Below, piece after piece: positions 1 to 11,700 of a stretch of 64,000 nucleotides of DNA. The notes beneath the pieces were generated by a model. It did no database searches and was not told the DNA's origin. It saw nothing but the letters and a program-made list of their open reading frames with translations. The DNA is taken from NCBI RefSeq assembly GCF_050908995.1, contig NC_135126.1:4402001-4466000 (forward strand), given 5' to 3'. A program made the translations under genes and the position numbers. The stretch comes from Andrena cerasifolii. Its lineage: Eukaryota > Arthropoda > Insecta > Hymenoptera > Andrenidae. How positions within the stretch are numbered: position 1 is the first letter of the stretch; every line of letters begins with the position of its first letter.

Positions 1-35
1 AAATTTATAAAAAAATAATTTATCCTTTTTTTAAC

Positions 36-138
36 GTGGGGAAATCTTCAAAAGGCACCCCACGCCTTCAGAGGGGAATCCCCCGGGGGCATCAGGGTAC
101 TAAGGGATTTTTACCCACTAAAACCCCACGGCTACTAT
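36..138 (-). repeat. Dispersed noncoding repeat, copy A (minus orientation)
   Basis: The reverse complement reads CCGTGGGGTTTTAGTGGGTAAAAATC near its start and GTGCCTTTTGAAGATTTCC near its end. Both blocks recur at 18755-18870, and the first also at 11519-11610. It lies in what is probably an intron of L1. No coding capacity was seen and the family is not recognised. Confidence 0.6.
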
Positions 139-468
139 GAAATGTTTAATAATTTACGTGTAAATATCTCTATTATTAACGCCTGTTATTGGCTTAAACG
201 CTCGGACACCTATTTACTTATTTTCGACATAGATCCATCGCGTCTAGGCTCATCAAAATCGATGACTATCGACCCTGTCCTCCCCTTGTCAGACATGACG
301 CTGGAGTACAGTGACCATGTGACCAATTTGTGATTATAAAAAGGTGAGACCACGGAGGGTTAAGATAGGAGTCTTTTTCTTATGCATAATGGGAAGGTAG
401 AATTTTAAAAGAGTAACGAGATGGTGGTAACTAATACTAAAATTTCGTTTCTGCGATAGAACACTCAG

Positions 469-2276
469 GGAGTTTTGTCGCCCGGTGCCATTGATGTTAT
501 CACAGTGGACGCTAATTCACGATATCGTTTCCGTCTAATTAATTCGTTCTGTACTGTATGCGCTGCACAATTAACCATCGAAGGGCACGAACTCACTGTC
601 ATCGCCACTGATGGTGTGGCTGTACAACCTATTGTAGTGAATTCCGTTATTTCATTACCAGGTACGACTTGGTTGACCATTTTAAAACCAATCTGGAATT
701 ACGTTTACCATGATCAGCGCGCAGTACACATCTACGTAGAGTAACTTTCCCGTTGTTAAATGTGTAATTTCTGCAGCGGAAAGGTACGACTTTGTGATAA
801 ACACTAATCAGGCCCCTGGTGCGTATTGGATACAACTTCGGGCATTGGGCGATTGCGCGGACGAACAAATTCAATCGTTAGCTATATTGCAATACACTAA
901 TGGACCCTCGACGCCGGCCACGCCGCCGCCTAGTTACATTGGTGGGCTTAATCCAGGAGCTGTGAGTAGTTAATAACATTCTATGTACCTAACGATATAA
1001 AACCTGCAACGGTACAGTTGTTACGCCGAGAGTACCAAGTTGCCCTGCCATCCGTAACGCGAGGGATCCTCCCTTGTCCACAGAAATTGAACTCGATACA
1101 GACCGATTGCAACAATCCGGCTCCAAATGAAATTTGCATCACGCAACTGAAGAGTGCCGTGCCGCTCCCTCCAGTTCTCTTGAAACCAAAGCCGGACCTG
1201 CAGTTCTATTTACCCATAGGTCTCCACGCATATTCAGCGAATGAAGCTTTCAGACCGGGAACGTACAAGGACTTCCTAAGTGAGTCGCTCTGGATCAATA
1301 TTCCAACGTATCCGCGTGTTGGCAGTCGATTCTGTTACATAATATTCTTAAATCTCTTCAACAGCCCCGGCGCCAGGCGTCCAAGTAGCTACAATGATTG
1401 ACGGAATATCGTACGCTGTCCCACCTTCCCCGCCGAGCTCTCAGCTCGAAGATCTGCCTCCCTCCCAGTTCTGCGATTCTCATAATTTACCGCGAAACTG
1501 CACAGACAAGTGCGTGTGCACGCATCTGATAAAGGTCCCACTGGGCGCTGTCGTGGAATTCATACTCATCGATCAATGTACGTATACTGTAATTGCGCTA
1601 ATTACGGGCAAATCATGAAATCGCACGGGTATATTATTCCACGCGACATAACGATCATTAGGAGGTGCGCGTGTCTACGGCATGCGCGCTAATCACATTG
1701 CACGTGCGGACATTATAAATCTGTTCCATCGTTGCAGTCGGTGTGCCGGACATATACCATCCCTTCCATTTCCACGGATACGCGTTCAGTGTTATCAGCA
1801 TGGGTACACCTTTGGGTCCGTTCACAAGTAACAGCACCACGCTGACCATCGATTTCTTGAAGCAACTTCAGATGAACAACCAGATACGCAAGAATCTGAA
1901 GAATCCTCCTGCCAAAGACGTGATAGCCGTACCAAACAACGGATACGTGATATTCAGATTCCATGCGACGAATCCAGGTACGCGATACGTTAGCTTGCTA
2001 TTTCGTTTGGCTGCCCTTGCAACCCAATATTTCTCGATTGAAAAACATCGAGACATCGGGCTGCCGTGGTAACGACAGTGCCACTTGCCACTAGTAAATG
2101 AAATCCAACGCGTTTCTCACTTTCAAGGATACTGGATGCTCCATTGCCACTTCGTTTACCATCAACTGGTCGGTATGGCTCTTATCGTGCAAGTTGGAGA
2201 GCAAAGTGATCTGCCGCCTGTTCCGAAGGACTTCCCGAAATGTGGCAATTATCTGCCACCAATTAAAATGGTATAA
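469..2276 (+). CDS. L1: laccase-like multicopper oxidase, 3' six exons (5' part outside window)
   Basis: This is the C-terminal part of a secreted multicopper oxidase, which oxidises phenol-type donors and reduces O2 to water. Exons are 469-661, 777-961, 1084-1279, 1365-1577, 1738-1977 and 2128-2276; all borders are GT..AG, phases agree, and 1176 nt encode 391 aa plus stop. They match exons 5-10 of L2 and L3. Copper motifs seen: HPFHFHGY in the ninth-type exon (T1/T2/T3 histidines) and HCHFVYHQLVGM in the last exon (T1 Cys, T3 and T1 His, axial Met). The protein ends soon after a PKCGNY motif, like its paralogs. Exons 1-4 (signal peptide and the first two copper motifs) are not found at 1-468 and should lie upstream of the window. 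Its 3' flank does not match those of L2 and L3, so it is the more diverged paralog. An in-frame upstream acceptor at 1017 could lengthen exon 7. Confidence 0.88.
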
Positions 2277-2580
2277 AAACAAATGTAATTGGTATAATCA
2301 TCGTAAAAGGAAGATAGAAATTAGGATGGGGGGGGTTTAAATTCTTTCCGCATCGTGGTTACTTCCGGTAACTACTCCTACATTATCGGTGGTTTATTAT
2401 CATTCGATGCCTGATTGTATAAATTGTAATTAAAGTATCTAGAAGGTATAAAAGGAGTCTATTTATTGTACTAAGTAATATACGTTTCGTTGACAATACA
2501 CCTGCAATTAGTAAGAGGTGCACACGTTATAGTGTCTCTTCTTTGATTGCGCATTCGAGATTCACTAAATTGCAATGTCC
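2277..2580. other. Intergenic spacer between convergent L1 and P1
   Basis: The 3' ends of L1 (+) and P1 (-) face each other across about 300 nt of AT-rich DNA with a run of eight G. A weak polyadenylation-like ATTAAA lies near 2433. Nothing else was recognised. Confidence 0.5.
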
Positions 2581-5423
2581 TTACGAGGCCAAGTGTAAAT
2601 ACGACACGATCGTTGATATTGCCAGCATTAGCGCAGTCCAACTCCCTCGATGCACGTTTCCTGCACCTGTTGATTTCCTATATATTTCATTGGTAATCCA
2701 GCTTTTGTAACTATACACTCTGGTATACACGTCGGGATAGCCCAGCGCACATGCACGGCCGAACGAAACGATTCCGACTTGTACGTTGTTCACAACCAGA
2801 GGACCACCAGAGTCACCCTAAAGTAAGTAACATTAATACCGATAAGAAATCAATGATAAAACCCGGCAAGCTTTTCGCGAGACCAACAATCGCAGCGACG
2901 TCACTTTCACCCTCGACGAAGATGAAATTAGAAATATTCGCGGTTAAACAAAACAAACTGATGGGTCATAATATTTGTTCTCATCTGTTCTATGATAGAA
3001 CAGGTGAATGGTGCATTATGTATAATTCGTATTATACATCTGACACTGAATGAGTCATCTGTGTAATGCGTTTTCTCAATTATCGTTTGCTTAATTCGGT
3101 ATTCAATTTGTTTGACCAACTGCAGTGACGATTCATAAGAAGTGTGTGGATTGTATTTTTGATAGTGGTTGAATGACGAAGGATAGGAGAATTATCCGTG
3201 GACCAACCATGAATACGGTGACTTTACGTTTTACGAGAATGTCGGCTCCCTTTTAGTTTAATTATTGTACTATTAAAAACATTATGAACGTCCATTGTAT
3301 TCCTGTTATTAATTTATAAATTACGTACATTGCAAACGCCCTTGTTTCGTCCTAAAAATGTGCAAAGATGACGTTTAGTTATAGCCGAACCGTAAACCTG
3401 CGAGCACGTAGCTTGCGATATTATAGTTACATTGAGCTCTTGCATTATATAAGGGACCGTTCCGTTTGTCTGAAACAGGAAGTATTGTTACAACAGTAAT
3501 TGCATTCTACTAACATTATTGCAGAACTTGGGAGTCTCGTGTAACTCGACGAAAGTGAGGTGGTATTTGTGATTTTTTTTTCAAAGAAATGGTTCAATGG
3601 ATCTTTTTGAAACTTTCAGGATATTTAATTGAACAGCTGAAGAAGTCGAGAAAATTTTGTTTTCTGTATAATAATTCGTTTATTCTAAACTGTGGAAGTG
3701 TTTCTCCCACTTGGGGTTCTAATTGTGCGCTGGTAGATTGCTTCGAATTACGTTGAAATTCTACTTCAACTAAGTTTACTTCATTCGCTTACATACTTCC
3801 AAATGTCTTCTGCGTTAATGCAAATAATTTGTCACTTACGGTTAGTCTTCCCCATCCAGTTACGATAGCACTTGTGTTTGCAGGAACGTCATATGTGAAT
3901 GCAAGATTAATCGGTTGAACTTTGATACCGAATATAATATCTCTATCCACTTTTATTAGACCGATGTCATTATCGAATACAGATTCGCGGTAGGACGGGT
4001 GGCGCATCATTTCTTGGGCCTGATATGTATCTCCATCCCCGAATATACGATTGGTCCCAACGGTAATTTTGCAAACGTTGAGCAGTACGCTGCAAACTTG
4101 CGTGCTTAGATTAGTGAATTTTTATAAGCACACTTATAGCTAATGATATTATCAATGCCACTGTTTCATTTGAAAACATTTGCTTAATTTAATAATGTAG
4201 ATACTTCACATTGTTTGCAAAAAGCATTTATATACTTGTAAGTCTCTCAAGCTGTTCTTTTGTTACTAATTAATTTGGCTACCTGGTAACGTTAGATATT
4301 TTTCAACACCCTTCGAATATCCACCTTAACAAGGCACTTTACATTTCTTTTATCAGGATCGCAAACAATCGACGATAAGAGCTCGTTTCAATCTATAGTA
4401 GGTTTTGGTAGTACAGTTTACGAGCAACGCAAGTCGCTGATACTTGTATCTACAATTCACAGCGGATGCTACATACTTCCTGATCTTTCACTCGCGCTTC
4501 GCTAATTTTGTGTTTTACTGTTCAAATAGTGCGTGCAATTAAGGTCACATTGGTTTATTTGCTACTTAATCAACTCGTATCGAACAATGGCGGGAAAAGC
4601 ATTTTTGCGAGCAACATGTAGAAAATCATGGGGATCTTATCGTTTCAATTTTAGACCGGGCAATTGTAACTATTACAGTTTCAACTTTTTTAGAATTTCG
4701 TTTTAATAATACAAATTGGAGAAACCAGGACACAACCGTATACCATACTTATTCCTGAAAATAAATGAAAGAAGCTCACGCGCGTTTGGCAATTATTTTC
4801 CGCCGCATTGAACTGTTAGTCGACAGAGATTCGTGACGAAATAGGTAAGCTCCAGCGAATTATTCAATTTATTCTGTATCTAAGTGCTCTGATCTTATTT
4901 CCGATTGTCTTTAAGTGGACTATATAGTGTTTCGGTAATTAGAATGTAAGTTACACGAAGATATCTATTAACACTATCTATTTGTATTATATTTTGAAGA
5001 TCGTGGTCGATTGTTGTCATTTTCATATTTAGCTGTAACCAAAAGTGTAGTGTTAATTGATACTTACGTGTTAATACAATGAGCAGCAGTCAATATATAT
5101 CGATGGTGGATAATAGATCCCCCACAAATGTGGGAACCATGTATTTTTATTGATGCTTGGTAAGGGTACTTGCCGTCCAGTGCATTATTCCCACCAACGA
5201 TACGCGTGTCCAGCGATCCTTACACAAAATACCACAAAGGACGTTGATGAAACAAGGTTAATAATTAGAATTGCAATCATAATTCATAAAACGAAGAATT
5301 TAATTCTCGAACGCCGCGCCGCGCCGTCAATTTTCGAAATATACGCATAGTGAAGGGCCAAATAAAGTTACCATTGCCGCTAACAGTCGAGCAGACCATA
5401 AAAAGTACGATCAACGCGTACAT
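2581..5423 (-). CDS. P1: chymotrypsin-like S1A serine protease, secreted
   Basis: Exons in coding order are 5423-5372, 5218-5068, 4089-3840, 3469-3329 and 2817-2581: 831 nt, 276 aa, all GT..AG with matching phases. It has a 17-residue signal peptide (MYALIVLFMVCSTV...) and a short propeptide ending LDTR before IVGG at residue 24, a trypsin-type activation site. The catalytic triad is His64 (TAAHC), Asp109 (DNDIGLI) and Ser201 (GDSGGP). By alignment to chymotrypsin numbering, residue 189 is Gly (KGVCN) and 226 is Asp (YPDVYT), the pattern of crab collagenase and several hymenopteran chymotrypsins rather than trypsin. The C-terminus runs about 18 residues past P2 and is hydrophobic (WTALMLAISTIVSYLHLAS). 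The same exon structure as P2 shows common descent. The likely role is an extracellular, digestive-type protease; the substrate is inferred. Confidence 0.88.
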
Positions 5424-5433
5424 GATGACAGAA

Positions 5434-5468
5434 AGTGAAACCCTGTTACATTTCTGCTAATCTATATA
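5434..5468 (-). promoter_or_regulatory. P1 core promoter: TATA box and initiator
   Basis: On the minus strand TATATAG (5468-5462) lies 32 nt upstream of a CA initiator-like step near 5437-5436. Translation would start 13 nt later at 5423. The spacing matches that of the other complete genes here. Confidence 0.55.
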
Positions 5469-5889
5469 ACGCATATCTTGAATTTATTGATTAGCGTCGG
5501 TTCAGCTGTGATAAATTGACCGTAGCTTATCTGATCGCGTGTCGGTTCCCAGTAAATACGATTACGCATTACATATTTATTATTTAATTTCTAAGAATTC
5601 TGTGTGAACAGGGTCAGATTCAAAATTATAAAATTTAGAGTACCTATTAGGATTATCGCTGAATCCCTTCTTATTCAAAGGTACCAGGATAAATCAACCC
5701 TCCATTAACGTGATTAATTCGTACTGCGTCACATGGCAATCATGTTACAAGAAACTCAGAATTACACAGTAAAAATCATATTAATTCGTACCGCGTTATG
5801 TACCTATATGGAAACCACATTATGAGAGTACCACGTTATAGGAGGGTTTACAGTAGTAACAGAAGACTTATATATACATTTTCCACTAA
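5469..5889. other. Upstream spacer of P1 with a small inverted-repeat element at about 5690-5850
   Basis: AT-rich DNA between the divergent genes P1 and L2. AACCCTCCATTAACGTG near 5696 is inverted as CACGTTATAGGAGGGTT near 5832, suggesting a small MITE of about 160 bp. Inside it, ATTAATTCGTAC occurs twice as a direct repeat. No gene was seen. Confidence 0.35.
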
Positions 5890-6197
5890 CAGTGGGTCGC
5901 AAAAGTATTCGGACACCCTTTAAAACGGAATAAGTTTTTTAAAATTTGTTCAAACGACGTGAGTTTCTTTGAGAAGCTAGAAAGATTAGTTTAGTAGGTG
6001 ACGTGTTTCGCCGTTATAAAAAAAAATTACAATTGGTCGGAATAACGAAAAACATAGTGATGGTCGCTTTTTCAACTTTTTATCTGAGCCTGTGATGAGC
6101 CAATTTAGCTTCTCAAAAAAACTCAAGTCTTTTGGATGAATTTTAAAAAAGTTATTCTATTTTAAAGAGTGAGTCCGAATACTTTTGCGACCCACTG
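5890..6197. mobile_element. Foldback MITE of Tc1/mariner type, 308 bp
   Basis: The ends are near-perfect inverted repeats beginning CAGTGGGTCGCAAAAGTATT. The similarity continues inward for about 120 bp per arm, including TTTTTTAAAATT and GAGAAGCTAGA blocks, so nearly the whole element can fold on itself. TA lies at or one base from each end. There is no transposase; it is non-autonomous. It sits between the divergent P1 and L2 promoters. Confidence 0.8.
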
Positions 6198-6659
6198 TAT
6201 CTGTACATCTCTGTTTATGCTACAAACACTTTGCCTGATAAAGTCATATTATAGTTAAATTTAGAATATTGTCTTCGACACAGAGATAAGTAGATTAGAA
6301 ATATACATTTTTCGCAAAATAATGAAATTTAGAGTAAGCAGAGAGAATTTATTTTATCTTTTATTTTATTTATTTAGTTAATCGGAGGCGCCTAAAACTA
6401 TACAAACTTCGGCGCGCGCGTACTCGGATGAAATTCAAAGTCTTTTTTCTTGAAAACGAAACGCGATATTAAAAAATTGTATTCCATATTTTCGCCCTAT
6501 TTTAGACTGTAGATTCAGCCCCAAAAGGTTTACCACCTGTAGCGAAACGCCTTATTATTAAATTTCATTTAAAATAAATAGGTGCTAAGAATCGTCGACT
6601 AAAAGTGAAGCGGTGACCCCCAGAAAACAATTCGCGGCCCACAAGTTGGGAACCACTCT
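6198..6659. other. Spacer upstream of L2 duplication unit
   Basis: AT-rich DNA with no supported gene. The 17-nt string TGTACATCTCTGTTTAT next to the MITE recurs near 13219. Nothing else was recognised. Confidence 0.4.
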
Positions 6660-6829
6660 AAGATGTAAGTCTTATAATTCTCTATTGTAAATCAAAAGGA
6701 CTTTACGCGAACATATAAGTATTATTCACATACGTAGCAAATAGATTGTAAGCAGGAATGCGGTCAATGTCACCAATGATAAACACGAAATTAAAATGTA
6801 TAACCACTCTAATTGTACTTCTGGGATCG

Positions 6830-6865
6830 TATAAAAAGGGGCAGCATCCAGATCTGAGGAGCAGT
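6830..6865 (+). promoter_or_regulatory. L2 core promoter: TATA box and initiator
   Basis: TATAAAAA (6830-6837) is followed 33 nt later by a GCAGT initiator (A at 6863), 23 nt before the ATG. The block, including GCAGCATCCAGATCT between them, is conserved in the L3 promoter. Confidence 0.65.
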
Positions 6866-6885
6866 CGAAATATTTCTTATTAGAC

Positions 6886-9800
6886 ATGAACTTTCTAAGG
6901 GGAATACTGCTATGCAGCGCGTGTGTTCTATGTGGTATGAACTTTTTCCAAAAAATTATTCGCCATCCGATCACTCGAAGAGCCTTTGTTATGTCATACT
7001 GATTTGTACACTTCACATACATATTTTAGTTATTGGGGTCGATTCGCAAGGGTATAGAAAAAAAAAACAAAAACCCAAACAAGGTACGAGTAACTACAGA
7101 AATAATTGTCCTATTCGCAACACACGAACAAAAGGATGAACTGTTTAAGTTTATTAAATGCTTTTAATTCGAGGTGCCCCGCAAAACGGAACGCTTTACA
7201 ACGGCTTACAGTAACATTTTCAAATATGTCCTTTAACGTGCTTGTCTAATTCCAGGTGGGGCCAACACTTCAACAACCAAGCACGGCATAGTAGCTGGAT
7301 ATGTATCTGGTGTCAGTGGCATGACAGCTATTAACGAAACGACTTGCCAAACTTCTGAGATTGTTAACGACTCTACTCTATCGAATGCCCTCGAGTGCGC
7401 CCGTACCTGTCGTGCCGGCGATACACCAAAAACTTGTTACTACAGCTTTACGGTTGAACGTTACCCCGTTAACGACGCGTAAGTATTTAATTTTATCGAG
7501 ACGATCTTGTCATTTCATCTGCACGTAAAGGTAATCTGAAACTATTAAGTAATACCAGGCGATTCAAACGTCCACTGACGTTAAAGTTGCTAGGTACCAA
7601 GTACACATTACAGTACTTGAATAACAAATTGTGATGAAATTCTGTGCATTAATTCTTAGGGCGTGTCAACTTTGCACTCCAAATGTTACTAATTCTATCT
7701 GCCCCAACTGCCAATGCGTGGCTCTTGATGGAGTGGAGCGTATGGCGTTAACAGTGAACAGAATGATACCGGGACCAAGCATACAGGCCTGCTTAGGTGA
7801 TTACATCGTTGTGGATGTTCTGAACAAAATAAAGGAAGAAGCTATAACAATCCACTGGCACGGCGTGTTCCAAAATGGTAGCCAGTATTACGACGGGCCA
7901 CCCTTCGTAACGCAGTGCCCCATTGATGCCGGGGATTTGTTTAGGTAATTAAAAGTAACAATATGTCACGTAGCTTATAGGCCTGTTAGGACTATTAGCG
8001 AGGTATGGCTACTTATCAGAGCGAAATGTTAAATTTCTCGCAGGTACCAGTTTCATGCGGGTAACAGCGGTACCCATTTCTGGCACTCTCATTCGGGGTT
8101 GCAGAAAATGGACGGCTTTGCCGGTACTCTAATTATTCGCGAGCCAGCAGAACAGGATCCTAACTCCCAGCTTTATGACTACGATTTATCAAATCACGTA
8201 ATTTTTCTCTCCGATTGGATGCACGAAGAGTCTACGAGTCGCAATCCAGGCCGTGAGACTGGTGTAGTCGGTCAGCTTCCAGATGCTGTGCTTATCAATG
8301 GAAAAGGGACATATACAGTGAGTGTTGCTTTCAGTTAGAACAGTATTATAGTCGAGCCTGTTTTAAAATAAAAAGATTAACCATTACTTATGATAAACTT
8401 TAGGACCCGAGTGGCAACACAACAACTACTCCTTTAGAAGTTATTACCGTGGAAGCTAAAAAACGTTATCGTTTCCGTATGGTTAATTCCTTCTGTACTG
8501 TTTGCCCGGCAGAGTTTACTATTCAAAACCACAATTTGACAGTGATCGCGGTGGATGGTCTGCCTATAAACCCCGTCGAAGTAACTTCCATCGTTTCTTA
8601 CCCAGGTACGATATAAACGAATAGTGTATGAAAAATTTCTGCTCGATAACTGTTTAACACTAATTTTAACAATTTCACCCATTAGTACGAGCTGTTTGTG
8701 TGCGTCTAAAGCTGACGTATGCCACGAATAAATTCGTTATATTTTGTCGCCTTGCAGGGGAGCGCTACGATTTCGTAATAACTACTAATGCAACTGCCGG
8801 TGCACACTGGATCCAACTCCGTGCACGGGGTTTCTGCGCCACTCCCGGTATCCAACAACTAGCTACGTTACAATATCTTAATGCGTCTACGACACCAGTT
8901 ACACCGCAACCAAGCTATAATAATGGACTCCCCCAAGGAATTGTAAGTTGTTTCTCGTGTTACATACCACTATACCTCCATGGAGAATCTAGAACATCGG
9001 GGTGGTGCAGCATTTTTACTGATGACAAATTAAATCGCAGGTTCTGAACCCAGCAGTAGGTAATTGCGATGGCTCTGATCCTAATACAATCTGCATCAGT
9101 GATCTCAACTCTGCGATTCGTCATGATCAAAATGTATCGAGAGAACCAGACCTGAAATACTATTTCACTGTTGGCACGTACGGCTATAGCCTCGAAGAGC
9201 TGTTCCAGCCTAACACTTACAGTGACTTTTCAGGTACAACATGAAAGTCATTCCTTCAACAATGTTCATCTTTTAGCATCGCTACAGTTTGTTCCTATTG
9301 CTGGAGATTGCTGCGCAAGCCATTTACACGTTGCACTAATAATATTCTTATGTTCTCGGTTTTTACGACAGTTCCACGGCCGGGTGTAATGGTGATTGAC
9401 ACAGTGAACAATATATCTTACGAAGCCGCAGCTTCTCCACCGCTCTCTCAGTTCAATGATATTCCTTCGAAGCAATTCTGCAACCTCGAAAACCTGCCGC
9501 CCGGGAACAACACAAGGCCTGCCACATGCACTCATCTGATAAAGATTAAGAAGGATGCACTTGTTCAATTTGCACTTATCGATGGCTGTAAGTAATCGAG
9601 CATACTGCCTCGGCTTTAAATATTTAAGCTGTTATTGACAGGGACGCCTGTCAGTGGGTAGTAAAGCAAATGTTTCGGCCGTACCTAGGTACTGGTGTCT
9701 TTCGCAAAATATTCTTACTGTCTATAATTGAGCACGTGTTTTATTATAATCGCAGTTCAGGTAGGGTCGATACAACATCCTTTCCACTTACACGGGCATG

Positions 9801-10337
9801 CATTCCGCGTGCTAAGCATGGGCCAACCATTTGGCACAGTCGATAACGCCACTGATTTCATAACTGCTGATTACGTCCGGCAGCTCGAGGCTAACAATGA
9901 AATCGAAATGAATCTCAAGACGCCCCCTGGCAAGGATACTCTTGCCATACCGAACAACGGATACGTTATATACCGGTTCTATGCGAATAACCCAGGTGGG
10001 TAATAAGCTTGCTTATTCTAGTTTGCTGTCCTCTTACAGTACAAAGTGAAGTTACTGGCAAATGTTAAAAGAAAATTTGATTAGAGCCAGTTTGCAAAGT
10101 TCTGCAGACGAATTGTTGAAGCAAGGGGGCTGCGTAGTCAGGCAAGAAACTGAATATTTTCTCGTTTATCAAGGATTCTGGTTACTCCACTGCCACTTCG
10201 TTTATCATCAGATGGATGGTATGGAACTCATTGTGCAGATTGGAGAATTGTTGGACTTGCCGCCGGTGCCATCAAATTTCCCCAAGTGCGGTGATTTTAA
10301 GCCGGCGATTAAAAATAGGCATTTTTCGAACTGCTAA
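6886..10337 (+). CDS. L2: laccase-like multicopper oxidase, complete
   Basis: Ten exons: 6886-6934, 7256-7478, 7660-7944, 8044-8317, 8404-8605, 8758-8942, 9041-9233, 9372-9587, 9756-9995, 10174-10337. All introns are GT..AG; 2031 nt encode 676 aa. The start is the first ATG after the promoter and opens a signal peptide (MNFLRGILLCSACVLC). An N-terminal Cys-rich segment (ECARTCRAG, TCYYSF) typical of insect laccases comes next. Copper ligands: HWHG (H156, H158), HSH (H200, H202), HPFHLHGH (H550, H553, H555) and HCHFVYHQMDGM (H628, C629, H630, H634, axial M639). All four motifs are intact, so an active extracellular oxidase is expected. The substrate (cuticular or dietary phenols, or ascorbate) cannot be told from sequence. 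L3 is the closest relative; P1 is divergent, 1.46 kb upstream. Confidence 0.93.
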
Positions 10338-10352
10338 AAAAATAATAGTTCA

Positions 10353-10898
10353 GGGCTCGGTTGCGATAAGGGGACTAGCGCTCGAAAATGGGAAAAATTA
10401 TTGTCTAAACGCTAAGAAATATTGGAAAATTAAATGTTGTTAAACTGTATTTTTAAAAGTATAGCGTTGTAAAGCTTGTCACGACACATTTTTTCTATTT
10501 ACAGTTTGTTTATCGAATCATTACTATTCGAACTAAAAATTATAAACAAACAATTTTTCATCGTCCAAAATCATTATTTCTTTAAACATAAATTGCGATA
10601 GCTTGAGTAAATATTAAGGGATCGTTATGAGACTTAAAATATAACTTTAGAAAACTCCAGCGAAGCCGTAAAATGTATGATTTTGGACAATGAAAACTGT
10701 TTTGTTTATAATTTTTAGCTCGAAGTAATGATTCGATAAACAAACTGTAAATAGGAAAAATGTGTGTCGTGACGCGCTTTACAACAATATATTTTTTTAA
10801 ATACAGTTTAACAATATTTAAGTTTCCAATATTTCTTAGCGTTTGGATAATACTCTTTCGCATTTTCGAGCGTTAGTCCCCTTATTGCATCCGAGCCC
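10353..10898. mobile_element. Long foldback element inserted in L2 3' flank, 546 bp
   Basis: The termini GGGCTCGG...CCGAGCCC belong to inverted arms of about 240 bp (shared blocks CGCTAAGAAATATTGGAAA, ATAAGGGGACTA, GATTCGATAAACAAACTGTAA or close variants). TCA flanks both ends as a likely 3-bp target duplication. The paralogous site after L3 (about 18173) lacks the element, so it inserted after the L2/L3 duplication. It starts 16 nt after the L2 stop codon and so probably lies in the 3' UTR. No coding sequence was seen. Confidence 0.8.
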
Positions 10899-11518
10899 TC
10901 AAATGCGCATCCTACAAATGAACCTACAAAGTGGTTGAATAATAGTTCGAGGGACCTCAGCGTGTTTCCACGTCGTGGGATTTCCATCCTGTAAACGGCG
11001 TCGGCATGTCTTTGCGTAGATATTTTCTAGAAAGCATGATATTTGTCCGATGCTCAACAATTTATTTATAAATGCTATCGTTGGTATGTCAACCCTTACG
11101 TTCACTTCTTAGTGGCGTAAGTAGCCATGCTTATAGTTTGCGATAAATTTTTGTTCAACCGTGGCTCACCAGATTTGTTCTTAGTGTTAGTTTTAATTTC
11201 GGTTGCAGTTTTGGTTTTAGTTTGTAGATTTATATAGTTAAGTTTATAAACAATGGTTTCACTACACCCTCGTGTTTACACTTTATTCTGTTTCTCACTG
11301 ATCTCACATATATAATTTTAGCATGAGTATATAATGCATATGATTATAAAATTTTCAGCGACGATATCCCTATGTATTAGAATATATATATATTTATAGT
11401 ATGATAACATATCAACAGTATTGAAGGAAATTGCTTCTACTATTTTCTCGTTACATTCTGACTGTGTTTATGAATAAGGAAATGTGTAATAATACGATAG
11501 TGTACGTTTCATTACTAG
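10899..11518. other. L2 3' flank shared with L3
   Basis: This matches 18178-18720 in the second duplication unit, for example GACCTCAGCGTGTTTCCACG and TTATAAACAATGGTT. There is no open reading frame of note. An AT microsatellite-like ATATATATATA run lies near 11383. Confidence 0.5.
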
Positions 11519-11625
11519 GGGTACATGCCACCCTCCTCAAAGCGCAAGGGGTGGCCGTGGGGTTTTAGTGATTAAAAATCTCGCACCATACTGGCGCTAT
11601 CCTGAATGCTGATTTTTTAAGATAC
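11519..11625 (+). repeat. Dispersed noncoding repeat, copy B
   Basis: Contains GCCGTGGGGTTTTAGTG and AAAAATCTCGCACCA, matching copy A (36-138, opposite strand) and copy C (18755-18870). It occupies the same relative place downstream of L2 as copy C does downstream of L3, so B and C descend from one pre-duplication insertion. Confidence 0.6.
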
Positions 11626-11700
11626 GAAAAGGTATGAATCTGTGGCATTTGCGGTTAGCTTTATTTTTCTGTATAAATTACAATTGATGTGGAATAAAGT

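Larger units (their letters stand above)
6660..11700 (+). repeat. Tandem segmental duplication, unit 1 (contains L2)
   Basis: This segment aligns with about 14420-18975 from upstream of the promoter (shared TGTAAATCAAAA), through the gene and its introns, to the 3' flank (shared TCGAGGGACCTCAGCGTGTT and CTGTGGCATTTGCG). The boundaries are approximate. Unit 1 differs by a 546-bp insertion at 10353-10898. Confidence 0.75.

Noticed and set aside
142..333. 63-codon frame upstream of L1 exon 5 as the missing L1 exon 4
   Set aside because: It contains no GTHFWHSH or DWMHE motif and does not align with exon 4 of L2 or L3.
2817..3840. P1 as a pseudogene lacking its fourth exon, with a decayed GETLPQF-like stretch at about 3640-3740
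   Set aside because: A proper exon at 3469-3329 with correct phase, Cys pattern (ATCSQ, HLCTF, GVCN) and splice sites completes the gene, so the weak match is chance.
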